Notes: generated from the letters alone by a model not told the origin. A stretch of DNA of 64,000 nt from Casuarina equisetifolia (GCA_028551475.1 CM052359.1:2543583-2607582), one strand, 5' to 3'; shown: positions 10,720-21,415, counted from the first letter of the stretch. A program made the numbers and translations.

Positions 10720-11280
10720 TATCTAGAAATGCTCTCTCTCGCTATTTCCCAAACTCTGCAGTGCTTCAAAGTGGCCTAGCTTAGACAGAGCCTCCACAAA
10801 ACTCAAGGGTGCTTTTGACGAAGTGTCTACCATTGGCTGTCCTTGTCAATGCTATTTGTCCGCCTTTTTTGAACGAGTTAGAGCATAGCCTCTGAGAGTC
10901 TCTGACCATATTGGAGAAGCAGTTTTCCACGAAAGTGGATGGAAATTTTGTGGAAAGTGGGATTGGCCTAATGGCCAAGTCCTCATAATTACTTACGTCT
11001 GATCTTGTCCCCCTAAGTTTTCTTGCAGAGCTACGACTTTAAGTTCTTTTCTTGTCCTTGGCAGGATCATTCTTCTCCATTTGAAATTTCAATATTTCTT
11101 CTGCACTTTCTGTTACTTTTCATTTTCTAGGAATGCTAAACGATACATGCATGATTTCAAGAACTTACAAGGTACACAGATTCTAGATGTTTGGATCATT
11201 CTAGGCGATCTCTTGCGGCCTATGCTTTTCACTTGGCAGGCCTTCACTACCATGCTCTCAAGGATTTCCACCACATAAAT
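10720..11280 (-). repeat. ZRK 5' flank, copy a
   Basis: Upstream sequence shared, in patches, with 14390-14640, 17460-17740 and 24030-24440 (GAAATGCTCTCTCTCGCT, AAGTGGATGGAAATTTTGTG, CTCAAGGATTTCCACCACA). It carries the duplicated 5' UTR or promoter; short open frames here and in the other copies are not conserved as protein. Confidence 0.65.
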
Positions 11281-12095
11281 TCCGACCGCAGTTTCAACGT
11301 CTTTGTATTCTTCGTGCTCTTAATATAAAAAATATTTTATAAAGTAACATGGAGGCTGATACAACAAAGACTAATACTTTTCTCAACTCGTGGTTGAAAA
11401 GTATTTGGTAAGAACAGATGATTAGTCATCAAAGATAGATAAATACTACACAGAATAGGCTAAGTCCTTGCTGATTTCATACCATGCACGATCAAAGATC
11501 AAGAGTTTAACACAAACACAGACAAAGCTTAAGGGTTCAACACAGGAACAAGAGTAATTTTAAAATAATATAGACCAATAGTTGTAGAGTGGAAGACCTT
11601 AAAGTAAGGACAAAACACATCAAGTATAGACTTCTTTAATGCTGGAACTTCAGCCCACTTAACTTCATAAACAGTCAAGATGTACACCATCTTCTACGGA
11701 TTGCATCCTCATGATGTTCTGAATAATGCGGCTCCAGCACGTCACCCTCTTGTGTATCATGCAGTCTGGAGTGATGGATACCTTCTTCCATTATGGTCTT
11801 ATGAATTCTCAACACACAAACACGTAAACTAGTATTATAATGCTTACGGATTACCACTTAATCGCATTATCTTCTAACATATACGAAGTTTACAAAGCTT
11901 GGCATGTAAATCTACCATTGACAAAAGAAAGGGAGATTGGATCAAAGAGGTCACAGAAAGATTTTAGTCAAATTAATAGAGTAAAGAGGTCATTCGAAGG
12001 GAAATAACGCTCAAATTCAATAACATAATTGTCATAAATGCATATAAATTGAACCAAAATGGAGAGGAACATTGATGAACCAAGTGAGGAAAAAA
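11281..12095. other. Spacer between ZRK remnants a and b
   Basis: No gene is visible. Part of it (CTTGGCATGTAAATCTACCA near 11896) recurs at 18140, and the last 150 bp are the duplicated ZRK 3' flank. Confidence 0.5.
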
Positions 12096-12601
12096 TCATG
12101 CAATGGACCTCTCAATCCACCTCAGTTCTTTTGTAACATCCACCATCGTCGGCCGTATCTCTGGATCATCCTCTACGCATTTGACGGCAAGCCCCAGCAC
12201 TGCCTGCAACTGTTGCTCGGCGCCTGTTCCTCCTTTCCCCGCCAAGATTGCAGGATCCACACACTCATCGATAGCACGGTTTCTCACACGATCTGCTAAG
12301 CTCTTATCTCTAATAAAAAGCTGTTGGAATAGATCATAAATAGGTTTTCCACTTAGAAGTTCCAACACAACCACACCAAAAGCGTAGACATCGACTTTTT
12401 CTGTCACGATACCGGTTTCCCGATATTTTGGGCACTGGAGAGCCGGACAGTCAAAGATAGGCGAAGGGCCATCAACTTTAACATGAGTTTCACCCTCGGG
12501 AATTGAAAGGGCAAGTGAAAAAACTGACAGCTTAGGAACTTCATGCTCGTCTATGAAGATATCTAACATCTTTATACTCCTATGGATGATGGGTCTGGAG
12601 T

Positions 12602-13441
12602 ATTAACAATATTAATATTGATAATATTAATATTTATGGAGATATTTCTTCATCCTCCTCTGGAGTAGCTGACTCGTCAGAAGTTGATTCCGGTTTATGT
12701 GTATCAGTTAGTGAAGGAGCTTTCTCAGAAGAGACTACCCCTCGTTACCTTCCCCCAGAAGATTATGGTGTCACATTTCAATGGTCTTGCTCACCTTTTG
12801 ACGTAACTGCAACTGGGCCGTTGACACTTTCATCTCAATATAATGTTCAGACCAACTATGCTGGACAGAATGAATTATGTGGTGGAATTCTTGAAGCAGT
12901 TGAGTCTACATGTCAGTTAATAGGTTCGGGCATACCATCTACTTTTGAGCTAGGAGAACCTTCTCATCATAGAGAAAATAATTTGGGTTCGAACACATGC
13001 CGAAACCTACTGCCACCCTTACCTGAGTCACTGATGATTAAGCAAGAACCTCTCTCACCCGTGCCGCCTCCACAGATGGATCCTAACGTAAACTTGGTTG
13101 GCTATTCTCTTGGAAATGATAATGATAGTCTTCTTAACGGGTTCAATTATGAAGATGCCGTGGCACTTCAATGGCTAAACATGGAAGATAATGGGAACCT
13201 CAACGTAGGGAATAATGATGAAGATTTGAATAGATTCCTAGCTGATTATTATGCTAGTACGCTGGATAATATAGAAGATTTCCGCTTCTTACAGGACTGT
13301 GGAAATCACGCAGGAACATGCACCGTTGTTGAAGATCTCGGTGCAGAAGATCCACTTGCTGCTTTAAGGGCCTACGGGGAAGAGCTATCCGAAGTGGAGT
13401 CCGTGGGTTCGACGCATGCAGATGGAGACTTGGAGAAATAA
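12602..13441 (+). CDS. Unrecognised acidic protein, C-terminal part, inside the insertion
   Basis: The frame is open from 12590 to the stop at 13439-13441 (about 280 codons) and the first ATG is only at 12821, so this looks like the 3' part of a longer gene. The predicted chain is acidic and rich in Asn, Asp, Ser and Gly. It contains a serine run near the start (YGDISSSSSG), a proline-rich segment (LPPLPESLMI, SPVPPPQMDP) with a SUMO-type motif IKQE, and an acidic tail (DPLAALRAYGEELSEVES). No known domain is recognised. The composition would fit a transcription-regulator tail or a viral accessory protein; both are guesses. Confidence 0.45.
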   Translation: MNNINIDNINIYGDISSSSSGVADSSEVDSGLCVSVSEGAFSEETTPRYLPPEDYGVTFQWSCSPFDVTATGPLTLSSQYNVQTNYAGQNELCGGILEAVESTCQLIGSGIPSTFELGEPSHHRENNLGSNTCRNLLPPLPESLMIKQEPLSPVPPPQMDPNVNLVGYSLGNDNDSLLNGFNYEDAVALQWLNMEDNGNLNVGNNDEDLNRFLADYYASTLDNIEDFRFLQDCGNHAGTCTVVEDLGAEDPLAALRAYGEELSEVESVGSTHADGDLEK

Positions 13442-13599
13442 TGGGGGACCCGCATATTGCCTTATCTATGCCTTATCTGATGTTTAATGCCTGCAGACCT
13501 GAGCTACGTAATGATGAAAACTTGACAAGTCTATTTTACGTCCCTTCATGCAAGTAGTATGCAAGTGGCATGCAAGTTGTATTTTGTTTCTTTGCCATG

Positions 13600-13680
13600 A
13601 TGGTTGCCTATATAAAGGCTGTGTAAGACGCTCTTCATAAGCAAGCAAAAACTCATTTGAGTGTTCTTGTGCAACACCAA
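13600..13680 (+). promoter_or_regulatory. TATA-box core-promoter-like sequence in the insertion
   Basis: CTATATAAAGGCTGTGTAAG at about 13607 is followed by an AAGCAAGCAAAAACTC leader-like stretch. It lies downstream of the acidic open frame and points rightward, so it would transcribe out of the insertion into the antisense strand of the ZRK remnant. The arrangement recalls caulimovirid intergenic promoters. Confidence 0.4.
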
Positions 13681-14639
13681 TTATTGCTTCGACTTCTTTC
13701 TTTATGTTTCCGCTTTGTTTTTCTTCTGCTCGATATCTCTCTCGGTTTGCTTATTTTCTTTATTTACTATAAATATTGTTTTTCATTTTGGAGAAGGCAG
13801 TGTGGAGATATGAGATTGCATGAGCAATCTGCCTTGCAATCTTTAACCTGCTCTACCACAACATGGATGTGCCTGGTCGTAACATAAATTCGATCTGAAA
13901 GAACTCCAAATTGTGCATATTCATACACTAGAGTCGGATTTGAAGTCTCAAGACAGCACCCTACCAGTTTTAGAATGTTCTTGTGAGCGCTCATCTTTGC
14001 AGAAATAGCTAATTCCATTAAGGCAAAACCCTTTATATACGATTCTTCACCGTAACGCTTTATGCAAAGACTCCGGCCTTCAAGAGATCCCTTGTATAAT
14101 CCACACTCAAAATGATTACCCTTTAATCTACCAAATTCCATCTCAAATCTACCGTCAACGTACGTGTACAGGACATGGTCGTGATGATAGCCATTGGTTG
14201 CCGATATGAGCTCTTCGCAGGAGAAGCTGCGGATGGGAATAGGTCTGCCATTACAAGCGGCAACCAACCTCTCCAGAACAAAGCCTCCATTCTCTAGAAA
14301 TGCTGTCGTTCTTCTTTTTTGCTCTCTTTTTTTCCGTGGACGATCTACACAAGCAGCGAACAGCTTCTTCAATGGCATCCTTTCCTTTTTTAGAAATGCT
14401 CTTTTTCGCTTTCCTACCTTAGATATAGCTTCCACGAAAGTCAAGGGCTCTTTCCCCGAAGCAACCATATCCATGCTCGTCAACGCTCTTTGTTGGCCTT
14501 TTCTGTACGTATTAGAGCATAGGTTTCAGGATGTTTTGACCGTATTGGAAAGGCTAATTTCCACGAAAGTAGATGGAAATTTCATGGAAAGTTGGATTGA
14601 ACTTATCGGGCAAGTCATCATAATTCGTTACGTCTGATC

Positions 14640-15072
14640 TTAACCCCCTAAGTTTTCTTGAAAAGCTGACTTTTCGAGGCTTTCCTGGCTCGCCTTGCGT
14701 CGAAAGGTTCGCCTTGCGTACTTCAAGGCCTTTAAGACCTATATCCTGGGTCTCGATGCTTCCACGACATCCATATTTTGTTGTGATAGATCTACATATA
14801 GCTATTAAGAAGAGCTATTATTTTCTTTTCTTTTTCCTTACACCAATAAAGTTGTGAATTGAACCTAAAAATACATATGGATTCAATTACACCTCCAGCC
14901 ATTGGAAGTAAAACTTTTAACAACGAACACAAACCAGATCACTAGTCCAAACCAATGGCGTTTGTTATCTCAACGATTGCCATACAACTTACAAGCTTAA
15001 CAATGACCATATAAGAAGTAGAAATTTTAGGACTATTCCCCTGGCAAATGTTCTAGCTTTTTCTTTTTTGCT
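14640..15072. repeat. ZRK-ZAR1 spacer and ZAR1 3' flank, copy 2
   Basis: Contains TGATAGATCTACAT and AAGAAGAGCTATTA near 14785-14815 (matching 24930) and then the ZAR1 3' flank (TTACAAGCTTAACAATGACC; matching 18300 and 25370). No gene. Confidence 0.65.
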
Positions 15073-15410
15073 CCCCCTGCTTCAATGTTGGCTCGGAGGC
15101 AGCTAATATCGGAGTAAATGCTGAAGTAAAACACTTATGCACAGACCAAAATCAACCAAGCAAAACCAAGAACACATATTTACATGGTTTGGGCAAATGT
15201 CCCTGTATCCACAGTCTAAGGAGCAACTTCTTTTACTAATGAGAGAACAATTATAAAGGATTATACTATATTCAGCAATTTGGATTTCTCACTAGTGAAG
15301 GAAACAATTTATAGTGATTCTTTCTCTCTCCTAAGGTATTCTCACGCCACTCTTTTTGTTTTTGTTTTTCTATTTCACATAAGGGAAAATGACTATTTTT
15401 CCCCTCTTTG
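15073..15410 (-). mobile_element. Copia-LTR-like fragment in the 3' end of ZAR1 remnant 2
   Basis: The duplicated ZAR1 3' flank is interrupted after TTTGCTCCCCCT by about 340 bp. Within it, TTTACATGGTTTGGGCAAAT and CCCTGTATCCACAG match, in reverse, the GTGGA-GTAGG-CCGAACCA-GTAAA signature often found in plant Copia LTR R/U5 regions. Element ends are not clear. Confidence 0.45.
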
Positions 15411-15509
15411 ATTTTCTCCAAACACAACATTCAAAACATCACCTCTAAAATGAGGCTCTTCTGAAAGAGCATCAAGCAGTTTTTCCAAGCTCACTAATGC
15501 TTCCTCCAT
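15411..15509 (-). pseudogene. ZAR1-like NLR remnant 2, collapsed to its two ends
   Basis: The ATG at 15507-15509 opens MEEALVSLEKLLDALSEE, matching the ZAR1 N-terminus. After PHF the frame continues RGDV, which matches GFRGDVWKKG at the very C-terminus of the intact protein, followed by the ZAR1 3' flank. About 820 codons are missing, and both sides share a T-rich junction (TTTTA/TTTCA). The upstream flank (15540-15740) is the duplicated ZAR1 5' region. Confidence 0.8.
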
Positions 15510-15539
15510 TTCTTCTACAGTACAGAGATACTTAGGGAA

Positions 15540-15750
15540 GAACCACCAAAGAATGGTGGAAATCAAATCAAGAATGGCAGAGATCAGGTTATGGTTTCCT
15601 TTACTGCTGGAAAATATCAATCCCCTGGTGCTTGGTTTGCTATCAGACTGCCATTGCCTAGAGTGGAATGGCATAAGCTGGTATGCCATCCAAGAGCTAT
15701 TCCAGAGCACTCTTTTGTGGTTTGACTGTGAGAGACAGAACTATTTTAAC
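15540..15750 (-). repeat. ZAR1 5' flank, copy 2
   Basis: Nearly the same as 6975-7180 (AATGGTGGAAATCAAATCAA, CATCCAAGAGCTATTCCAGA). An 84-codon open frame on the opposite strand is an accident of this flank. Confidence 0.75.
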
Positions 15751-16390
15751 GAGGAATTTATTTCCTCAATAAGGTATATAGGACAGTCATTTGTACTTCT
15801 GTTATAAGAATCTTGGAAAACAGAAATTACATTCTGTGAAGAGTTTTCGAGCTATTCTACTGCAGCTAGTTGGTCTACTCATATTTACCACTTACGGCAA
15901 GAAGCAAATGCAACGAATAATGGTGGAAATGAAGGAATTTCTTATAAATTACAAGCTTAAGAAAGTTTAACGATTGCCAGGTGAAGTTGAATTCAGGGCT
16001 GTAGCCAGAGTCTACTTTCTGATTAGAAATCTTTTTGAGTGAAGCGCAACCAGTTCATTGCCGATGAGTGTTGTTATATGACTCATAATCTCCGTGGCGG
16101 GTGTGTTGTGACCTTTAAAAGGTCGTTTAGCTGTAATTCTAGGTGATGCAGCAACTAGAATAGTCAAAAGTTCAAAAGGCAAGCTGCTAATCTGTTTCCG
16201 GTTTTGTGGACACGTTTGCTGTTTTTTATTAAAACAAGTGTTCTATTCTCATGCATCACCGCTAAAATGACTTACAAATCATGCTTTACTACCATATAAT
16301 GAGATCTAAAATGGAGAAGAAGGTTCAAAGAAAGAAAGAAGACCAGAAGCGAGAGAAAACCAGAAGAAAAACAATTTTCTACAGAAACTG
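15750..16390. other. Spacer without recognised genes
   Basis: Partly duplicated ZAR1 5'-flank material (TTTTCGAGCTATTCTACTGC near 15843 recurs at 7228). The rest shows no coding or RNA signature. Confidence 0.5.
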
Positions 16391-16710
16391 TGAACAGAAC
16401 AGTGCAGAAATTGTGCAAAGTGTTCTGTAAGGTAGAGAATAAGGTGATTTCTGTATGGTTTGTTGTTAAACACTGAAATAAACTTCCTCTAGATGCAAAA
16501 TAGGTGTCTTGTAAGTGTTAGAATGTATCTATGTTGATGTAAAACCTTGCAAGATCCCCTTTAGAGCAGTAAAGATCTTTCCTCTGCTTTCCCGTGGATG
16601 TAGGCAACATATTTGGCCGAAGCATGTAATTTTTGGTGTCTTTGGTTGTATGATATTTGTCTACTTTTCATCTGCATGTTTATTAGCTTGTTCAAGTATT
16701 ACAAGCTAAT
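16390..16710 (+). mobile_element. Copia-LTR-like fragment, + orientation
   Basis: CCCGTGGATGTAGGCAACAT followed by TGGCCGAAGCATGTAATTTT (about 16590-16630) is the conserved R/U5-like signature of many plant Copia LTRs. No internal region or matching second LTR is seen, so this is a solo or broken LTR. It sits just beyond the point where ZRK remnant c loses its C-terminus and may mark the deletion breakpoint. Confidence 0.55.
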
Positions 16711-16829
16711 CTAAAATTGTTTAGGAGCTAAAAACAGAGGCCTCACGGCAACTGCTCATAAACTGTTTTTTCACCTAGTTCTGAAACCATGAGCAACCTT
16801 GGGATGGATCCAAAATTAGACAAACAAGC

Positions 16830-17359
16830 ATGGATGATGGGCCTGGGGAAGGCAGTGTGGAGATATGAAATTACATGTGCAATCTGCCTTGCGATCTTTA
16901 ACCTGCTCTGCCACAACATGGGTCTACGTCGTCGTTCAACATAAATTTGATTACAAAGAACTCCATCTTGTGCATATTTCATACACTAAACTTGGATTTG
17001 GGGTCTCAAGACAGCACCCCACCAGTTTTAGAATATTCTTGTGAGCGCTCTTCTTTGCAGAAATAGCTAAATCTGTCAAGGCCAAATCCTTTTGATACGA
17101 TTTTTCACCGTAACATTTTATGTAAAGATTCCGGCCTTCAAGAGATCCCTTGTATAATCTATACTCAAGCTGATTATCATCTATTCTACCAGAGCCCCTG
17201 TAATATCTACTGTCAACGTACGTATACAGGGCAAGGTCAGGATGATAGTTATTGGTTGCCGATATAAGCTCTTCGCAGGAGAATCTGCGGATGGGAATAG
17301 GTCTGCCATTACAAGCGGTAACCAATCTCTCCAGAGCAAGGCCTCCATTCTCTAGAAAT

Positions 17360-17395
<36 letters not shown>

Positions 17396-17451
17396 CCTCC
17401 CTCTTTTCGTTGAGGATCTACACAAGCAGCGAATAGCTTCTTCAAGGCCAT
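16830..17451 (-). pseudogene. ZED1-related pseudokinase remnant c, frameshifted and truncated
   Basis: It starts at the ATG 17449-17451 (MALKKLFAACVDPQRKEG). It continues through LVTACNGRPIPIRRFSCEEL, NNYHPDLALYTYVDS, a conserved lysine in YIKCYGEK and AHKNILKLVGCCLETPNPSL. An extra A after VYE shifts the frame (EYAQDG becomes EICTRW). The sequence then continues in the second frame (IYVERRRRPMLWQSRLKIAR, FPRPIIHA) until similarity stops at about 16830, before the HRD-equivalent. The C-lobe is absent. Residues about 22-31 are an Arg-Glu run caused by a CT microsatellite in the gene. Confidence 0.88.
17363..17393. repeat. CT/GA microsatellite inside ZRK remnant c
   Basis: About 15 CT units interrupt the N-terminal coding region, giving an (ER)n run. 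The intact ZRK has only a short imperfect version at the same place (EEEERKSAF). Confidence 0.95.
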
Positions 17452-17459
17452 GCTTCCCC

Positions 17460-18369
17460 TGTCTGGAAATGCTCTTTCTCGCTGTCTCCCCTCTCTGCAC
17501 AGCTTCAAAGTGGCCTAACTTAGATATAGCCTCCGCAAAAGTCAAGCGCAGTTTCGTTGAAACAACCATAGTCGTCCTCGCTAATGCTCTTTGTTGGTCT
17601 TTTCTGAACGTATTGGACTAGCTGTTTTCCATGAAAGCAGTTGGAAATGTAGCGGAAAGTTGCATTGATCGTAACGTGCAAGCCCTATGGCTCTCAGATT
17701 GGGTCCCCTTGAGAGGCCTAATAATTACTTACATCGGACTTTCAGTTCTTTTGTTATCGGTAGATGGATTATTCCTCTCCATTTGGAATTTTACTACTTC
17801 TTCTGCATTTGTGACCACTCATTTTCTTTTAACTCAAACCATTTTTAATATTCATTCACAAAGCAGGACAAGACAGACCTTTTTTGATACTTGGCGTTCA
17901 AATTTAAATGCTTCCTCCACCTTTCTCACCCACGACTGTCATGCTTTGAACTTGGCATCCACGAATCTCAGAGGTTTGGATTACAAGGACAACATTAATG
18001 GTATTTTAAAATATGCAGTAGTAAGATATAAACTTCCCGGAACATATCCCCTGGAAGAGGGATGCTATTTCTTGGTAATCTTCATGCATTTATCCAGGAC
18101 GTACCTCTTATAACACTATGTATACGATTATACAAACTTGGCATGTAAATCTACCATTTACAAAAGAAATGGAGATCTTTAGGGCACTATGATTTTTAAC
18201 AACTAACACAACCCATATCACTCGTCTAAACCAGCGGCACATTTTATCTACAAGGGGAAAGGAAGCCAATTTCTAACAAGTTTAGCAACTTCCATATAAC
18301 TTTCAAGCTTAACAATTACCATATAAGAAGCAGAAACTTCAGGTCCATTCCTCTAGCATTTGTTTAGCT
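17460..18369. repeat. ZRK 5' flank copy c and ZAR1 3' flank copy 3
   Basis: The first 300 bp match other ZRK upstream regions; from about 18130 the sequence matches the ZAR1 3' flank (GGCATGTAAATCTACCATTT; CAACCCATATCACTCGTCTA, compare 25270). A 160-codon + strand open frame (17631-18113) has no family features and is not conserved in the other flanks. Confidence 0.55.
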
Positions 18370-18738
18370 TTATCTTCTATGCTCGCCCTTCTTCCAAACA
18401 TCACCTCTGAACCCAAATTCGTCGATTGGGAAACTCTCTAACTCTGGACACCAATATGCATTCACAATTCTTAGTTGTGGCGTAACTTGTTGCATCATCG
18501 ACCACTCCACTCCTAGATTCGAGAGAGATTCCAATATCAAAGCCTCAATTTACTAGACAGTATCGTCCTCCCCTTAGAAGCTTTGATGGAATTCTACAAT
18601 ATTACCCGAGGAGATTGAAAGAAACCTTAATGTAGGAAGTGATATGGGTTTGAGCCACTTTGGTCTCATTTTTCCAGGATAAAATTGGAGACATAGCTCA
18701 AGGAGTTGCTGTGGAGGAAAGATATCTTCCAGCTTCTC
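18370..18738 (-). pseudogene. ZAR1-like NLR remnant 3 (end of the LRR domain)
   Basis: It matches the last part of the intact ZAR1 (EKLEDIFPPQQLLELCLQFY, LPTLRFLSISSGNIVEFHQS, then a stop in place of a Leu codon, and a tail up to the normal stop position near 18370). Upstream of EKLED the sequence switches abruptly into a Copia polyprotein fragment, in frame, with no LTR at the junction. Additional stops follow HQSF. Confidence 0.85.
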
Positions 18739-18749
18739 AATTAGATATA

Positions 18750-19420
18750 GGAGGCTTCCAATGAGACTTCTCAAGGATGTTCCATCTGTTTTGCTAGAAC
18801 GATCCTTTGCATGAACTTTCTTGCTTGGAACCAGTGGAGTTGAAACTGGTTTGCAATTCTCCAGTTTGGTTTTTGTTAGCAAGGCTCTCACAAATTTAAT
18901 TTGACATACAAAAATCCCTTCTTCTTGGCGAGAAACTTCCAAACCGAAAAAATGCTACATAAATCCCATATGATTCATCTCAAATTCTTCCATAATTTTC
19001 TTCTTAAAGTTGTTCAATGTACTAAGATTATTTCCTGTAAAGATTAGATTGTCATGATATATGTAAACTAAGAGCACCGAATCACCTTCATGTATCTTAA
19101 ATAGAGTGGGATCACTCGGATTGCACTGAATCCTTGATTGATAAATTATTTGCTTATCTTATTGAACCATGCCCATGGAGCTTGACGTAGACCACAAAGT
19201 ACCTTCCTAAGTTTAAGCATCTTGGACTTCTTTCCCTTCTCTTCATATCCCTTAGGCTCCTCTACGTACACTTCCTCTTCAATCTCTCCATTCAAGAAGG
19301 CAACTTTTACGTCTTGTTGGAGAATTGCCCTTTAAATTGAGCTGCAATTGCAATGAGTATTCTAATGGTTTCAAGACGTGCAATTGGAGAGGATGTTTCA
19401 GTGAAATTTGCACCTAGTAT
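18750..19420 (-). pseudogene. Copia reverse transcriptase remnant
   Basis: Reverse-transcriptase blocks can be read in shifting frames (ARLETIRILIAIAA, then a VLLVYIYHDNLIFTG block with the catalytic aspartates altered, then LENCKPVSTPL and LRSLIGSLLYL). The last open frame (18574-18942) runs on into ZAR1 LRR codons. Confidence 0.75.
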
Positions 19421-20021
19421 TTGAGAGTACCCTTGGCAAGTAGTCTTGCTTTATGTTTTATTATCTCATTGCTTAGCCTACTAAGTTAGTGGTGAGTTAG
19501 TAGAGATTTCAACTATGAGATCTGTTGTTCAACATTTTATGTGTGCTCTATCACAATCTATGTATTGTTATGCTTGATACTCTCTATTTCTTTATCCATG
19601 GAAGCTCTCCATTCTTCCTTTCCTATTGCTTCTTGGAACATTGTTGGTTCCAAAGTTACCTTTTTGCAACTTTTTACAACTCATCCAACCTCATGTGAAC
19701 AAAGGACATGTCAAACAATCCCCTTTCATTTTTCGAGGTCTAGTTTGAAATTGCCTCCGGATGTGATGTTGCTTCATTGTCATTCTGAGTAGGAATGGTT
19801 GGTTCCACAAGTTCTGCACTTTGACGATCATCGGAAGAGCCTTCCTCCTTGCCAATATCTGCAAGACATGGTGCAGACGTGTTGTGTTTTTCCTTCGCTG
19901 TAAAGTCCAATTCCATAGCGTGTCTTCAGTAACATATAGAAATTTAAGAGGAAAGTTCCATGCACCTTTAATAGGAATACTTGCAACTCGTTGCTGGCTT
20001 CATCATAAATGTGGCAACACT

Positions 20022-20279
20022 TCATCTTGAAGACAAGCAATAACCACTCTCCATCATTTGTCCTATATTAAGAAAGTTAGAATCTAGTATAGAAACAAGT
20101 AACACCTCTCGAGCAACTCTTACTCCGCGTTTACTTATAACTGAAACACTTCCATTTCCCATGACTTCTACAAATCTGTCATCACTTAGCCTTACACGAA
20201 ACGAAAAACTCTTATCTAGACAACTGAAAGCACTATCGTATGGGGTCATATGATTAGTGCATCTATTGTCCACAATCAT
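20022..20279 (-). pseudogene. Copia protease remnant
   Basis: Contains the segment CTNHMTPYDSAF typical of the Copia aspartic protease, with the catalytic DSG-type triplet altered to DNR. Sequence below about 20020 only weakly continues, and most of the integrase is absent. Confidence 0.75.
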
Positions 20280-20537
20280 AGGCTTGGATCAGTGCAGGTT
20301 ACTAGCAAACTAGCAAAAAACAGAGTTGCTTCTTTACTGTTTTCTTCCTTTTCTATAACATTCGCTTGATTTACTTTAAGCCTACAATTCTTCTCTACAT
20401 GGCTGAACCTTTGACAATGCCCGCACTTAGGCTTTCCTTTATGCCAACATTATTTTTCTACATGGTTAGACTTTCTACAAACTCTACTAAATGGATACCT
20501 AGCTCTCCTAGCTCTTGGTTCACTTTCTGAGTTTCCT

Positions 20538-21263
20538 TTAGAAGATTTTGATTCCAAAGACATGCTGGTTTTGAATCCACCTTGCTCTCCTAGTTCTTGG
20601 TTCACTTCCTGAGTTTCCTTTAGACGATTTTGATTCCAATGACATGCTGGTTTTGAAGGTAGTCTCTAAAGGTCCGTTATCCTTCCTTCGGTCAACCCTT
20701 TTCTCATAAGCTTCTAAAGAGCCCACAAGTTTGGATACTAACATGTTAGCAAAATCCTTGGTCTCCTCAAGAGGAGTCATAATGAAATTAAACTTCTCAG
20801 TTCGACTAATAAGAATCTTTTCAATCACGCATGAGTTAGATAATGTTCCTCCTAAGGCTGGAATATGACTTACTGCCTCATTGACTCTAGCACAATATCC
20901 AGCCACAGGTTCATCATCCTCCATGTTAAGCAATTTTAGATTATGCTTAAGAGATTGCAACTATACTGCATGTACCTTAGGAGTTCCAAGAAACTCATTT
21001 TGAAGCATCATCTATAGCTCATGAGTTGTTGCAACCAGTGAGACTCTATTGAAGATATGCTCGGTTATGAAGAGTTGCATCACCAAAAGAGTCCTCAATT
21101 CTTTGTCTTGGTTCTTTCTGTGCTTCTCTTGTTTAGCTAGTGTGAGAGTCTCCTTGTTCTCCACCATAGGAATACCCTTGTCCACAATATCCCACATGCG
21201 AAGGCATTTGAGATAAGTTGTCATTCGAGTGGACCAAGCAAGGTAGTTGGTTCCATTAAACAC
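20538..21263 (-). pseudogene. Copia gag remnant
   Basis: Two broken segments (21012-21263 and 20538-20960) show the gag features of Copia elements: YLAWSTRM near the start, then MQSLKHNLKLLNM and VAGYCARVNEAVSHI. A CCHC-like zinc-knuckle relic follows at about 20400-20470. Frameshifts separate the parts. Confidence 0.8.
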
Positions 21264-21415
21264 TGGTAGCGGAAGCTGTGAATTGGGTATAAGTGGTGCG
21301 GGTTATGGATTAGTAGAAGTAGTTCCAGACGGAGAGGCAGCCACAGTAGAGAGGGGGATAAAAACAAATAGGTTTTAAAGTGACTATCAAAAATCTGTGA
21401 AGGCTCTAATACCAC

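Larger units (their letters stand above)
12601..13788 (+). mobile_element. Foreign 1.19-kb insertion in ZRK remnant b
   Basis: The intact ZRK reads CCTGGAGAAGGCAG across this point. Here CTGGAG and TGGAGAAGGCAG are separated by 1188 bp, so TGGAG (12596-12600 and 13789-13793) looks like a 5-bp target duplication or repair microhomology. The left edge is AT-rich (AATATT-rich for 35 bp) and the right edge holds AATATTG, the reverse complement of CAATATT on the left. The insert holds a long open frame (12590-13441) followed by a promoter-like region with CTATATAAAGG at about 13607 and as-1-like spacing of ACGT motifs. This resembles the end of a gene plus the intergenic promoter of a plant pararetrovirus, but no diagnostic domain is visible. 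It could instead be a captured host gene fragment. Confidence 0.6.
12096..14378 (-). pseudogene. ZED1-related pseudokinase remnant b, split by a 1.2-kb insertion
   Basis: The N-terminal half runs from the ATG at 14376-14378 (MPLKKLFAACVDR, LISATNGYHHDHVLYTYVDG, AHKNILKLVGCCLET) to about 13794. The C-terminal half runs from about 12595 to the stop at 12096 (IFIDEHEVPKLSVFSLALSI, EKVDVYAFGVVVLELLSGKP, DPEIRPTMVDVTKELRWIER). Between them sits foreign DNA (12601-13788). Independently, a small deletion at RIYV shifts the frame, and a TGG-CAG pair elsewhere in the family reads TGG-TAG here. The HRD-equivalent reads HRS and the DFG-equivalent reads VFS, so the ancestor was already a pseudokinase. 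A 35-codon extension upstream of the chosen ATG is open in this copy but not in the others. Confidence 0.9.

Noticed and set aside
14194..14637. 147-codon + strand frame across the ZRK b 5' end (and a similar 120-codon frame at 23839-24201)
   Set aside because: Antisense to well-supported ZRK coding sequence; no family features, and its end is not conserved.
17631..18113. 160-codon + strand frame with hydrophobic stretches
   Set aside because: Lies in duplicated ZRK/ZAR1 flank, not open in the other copies, no recognisable domain.
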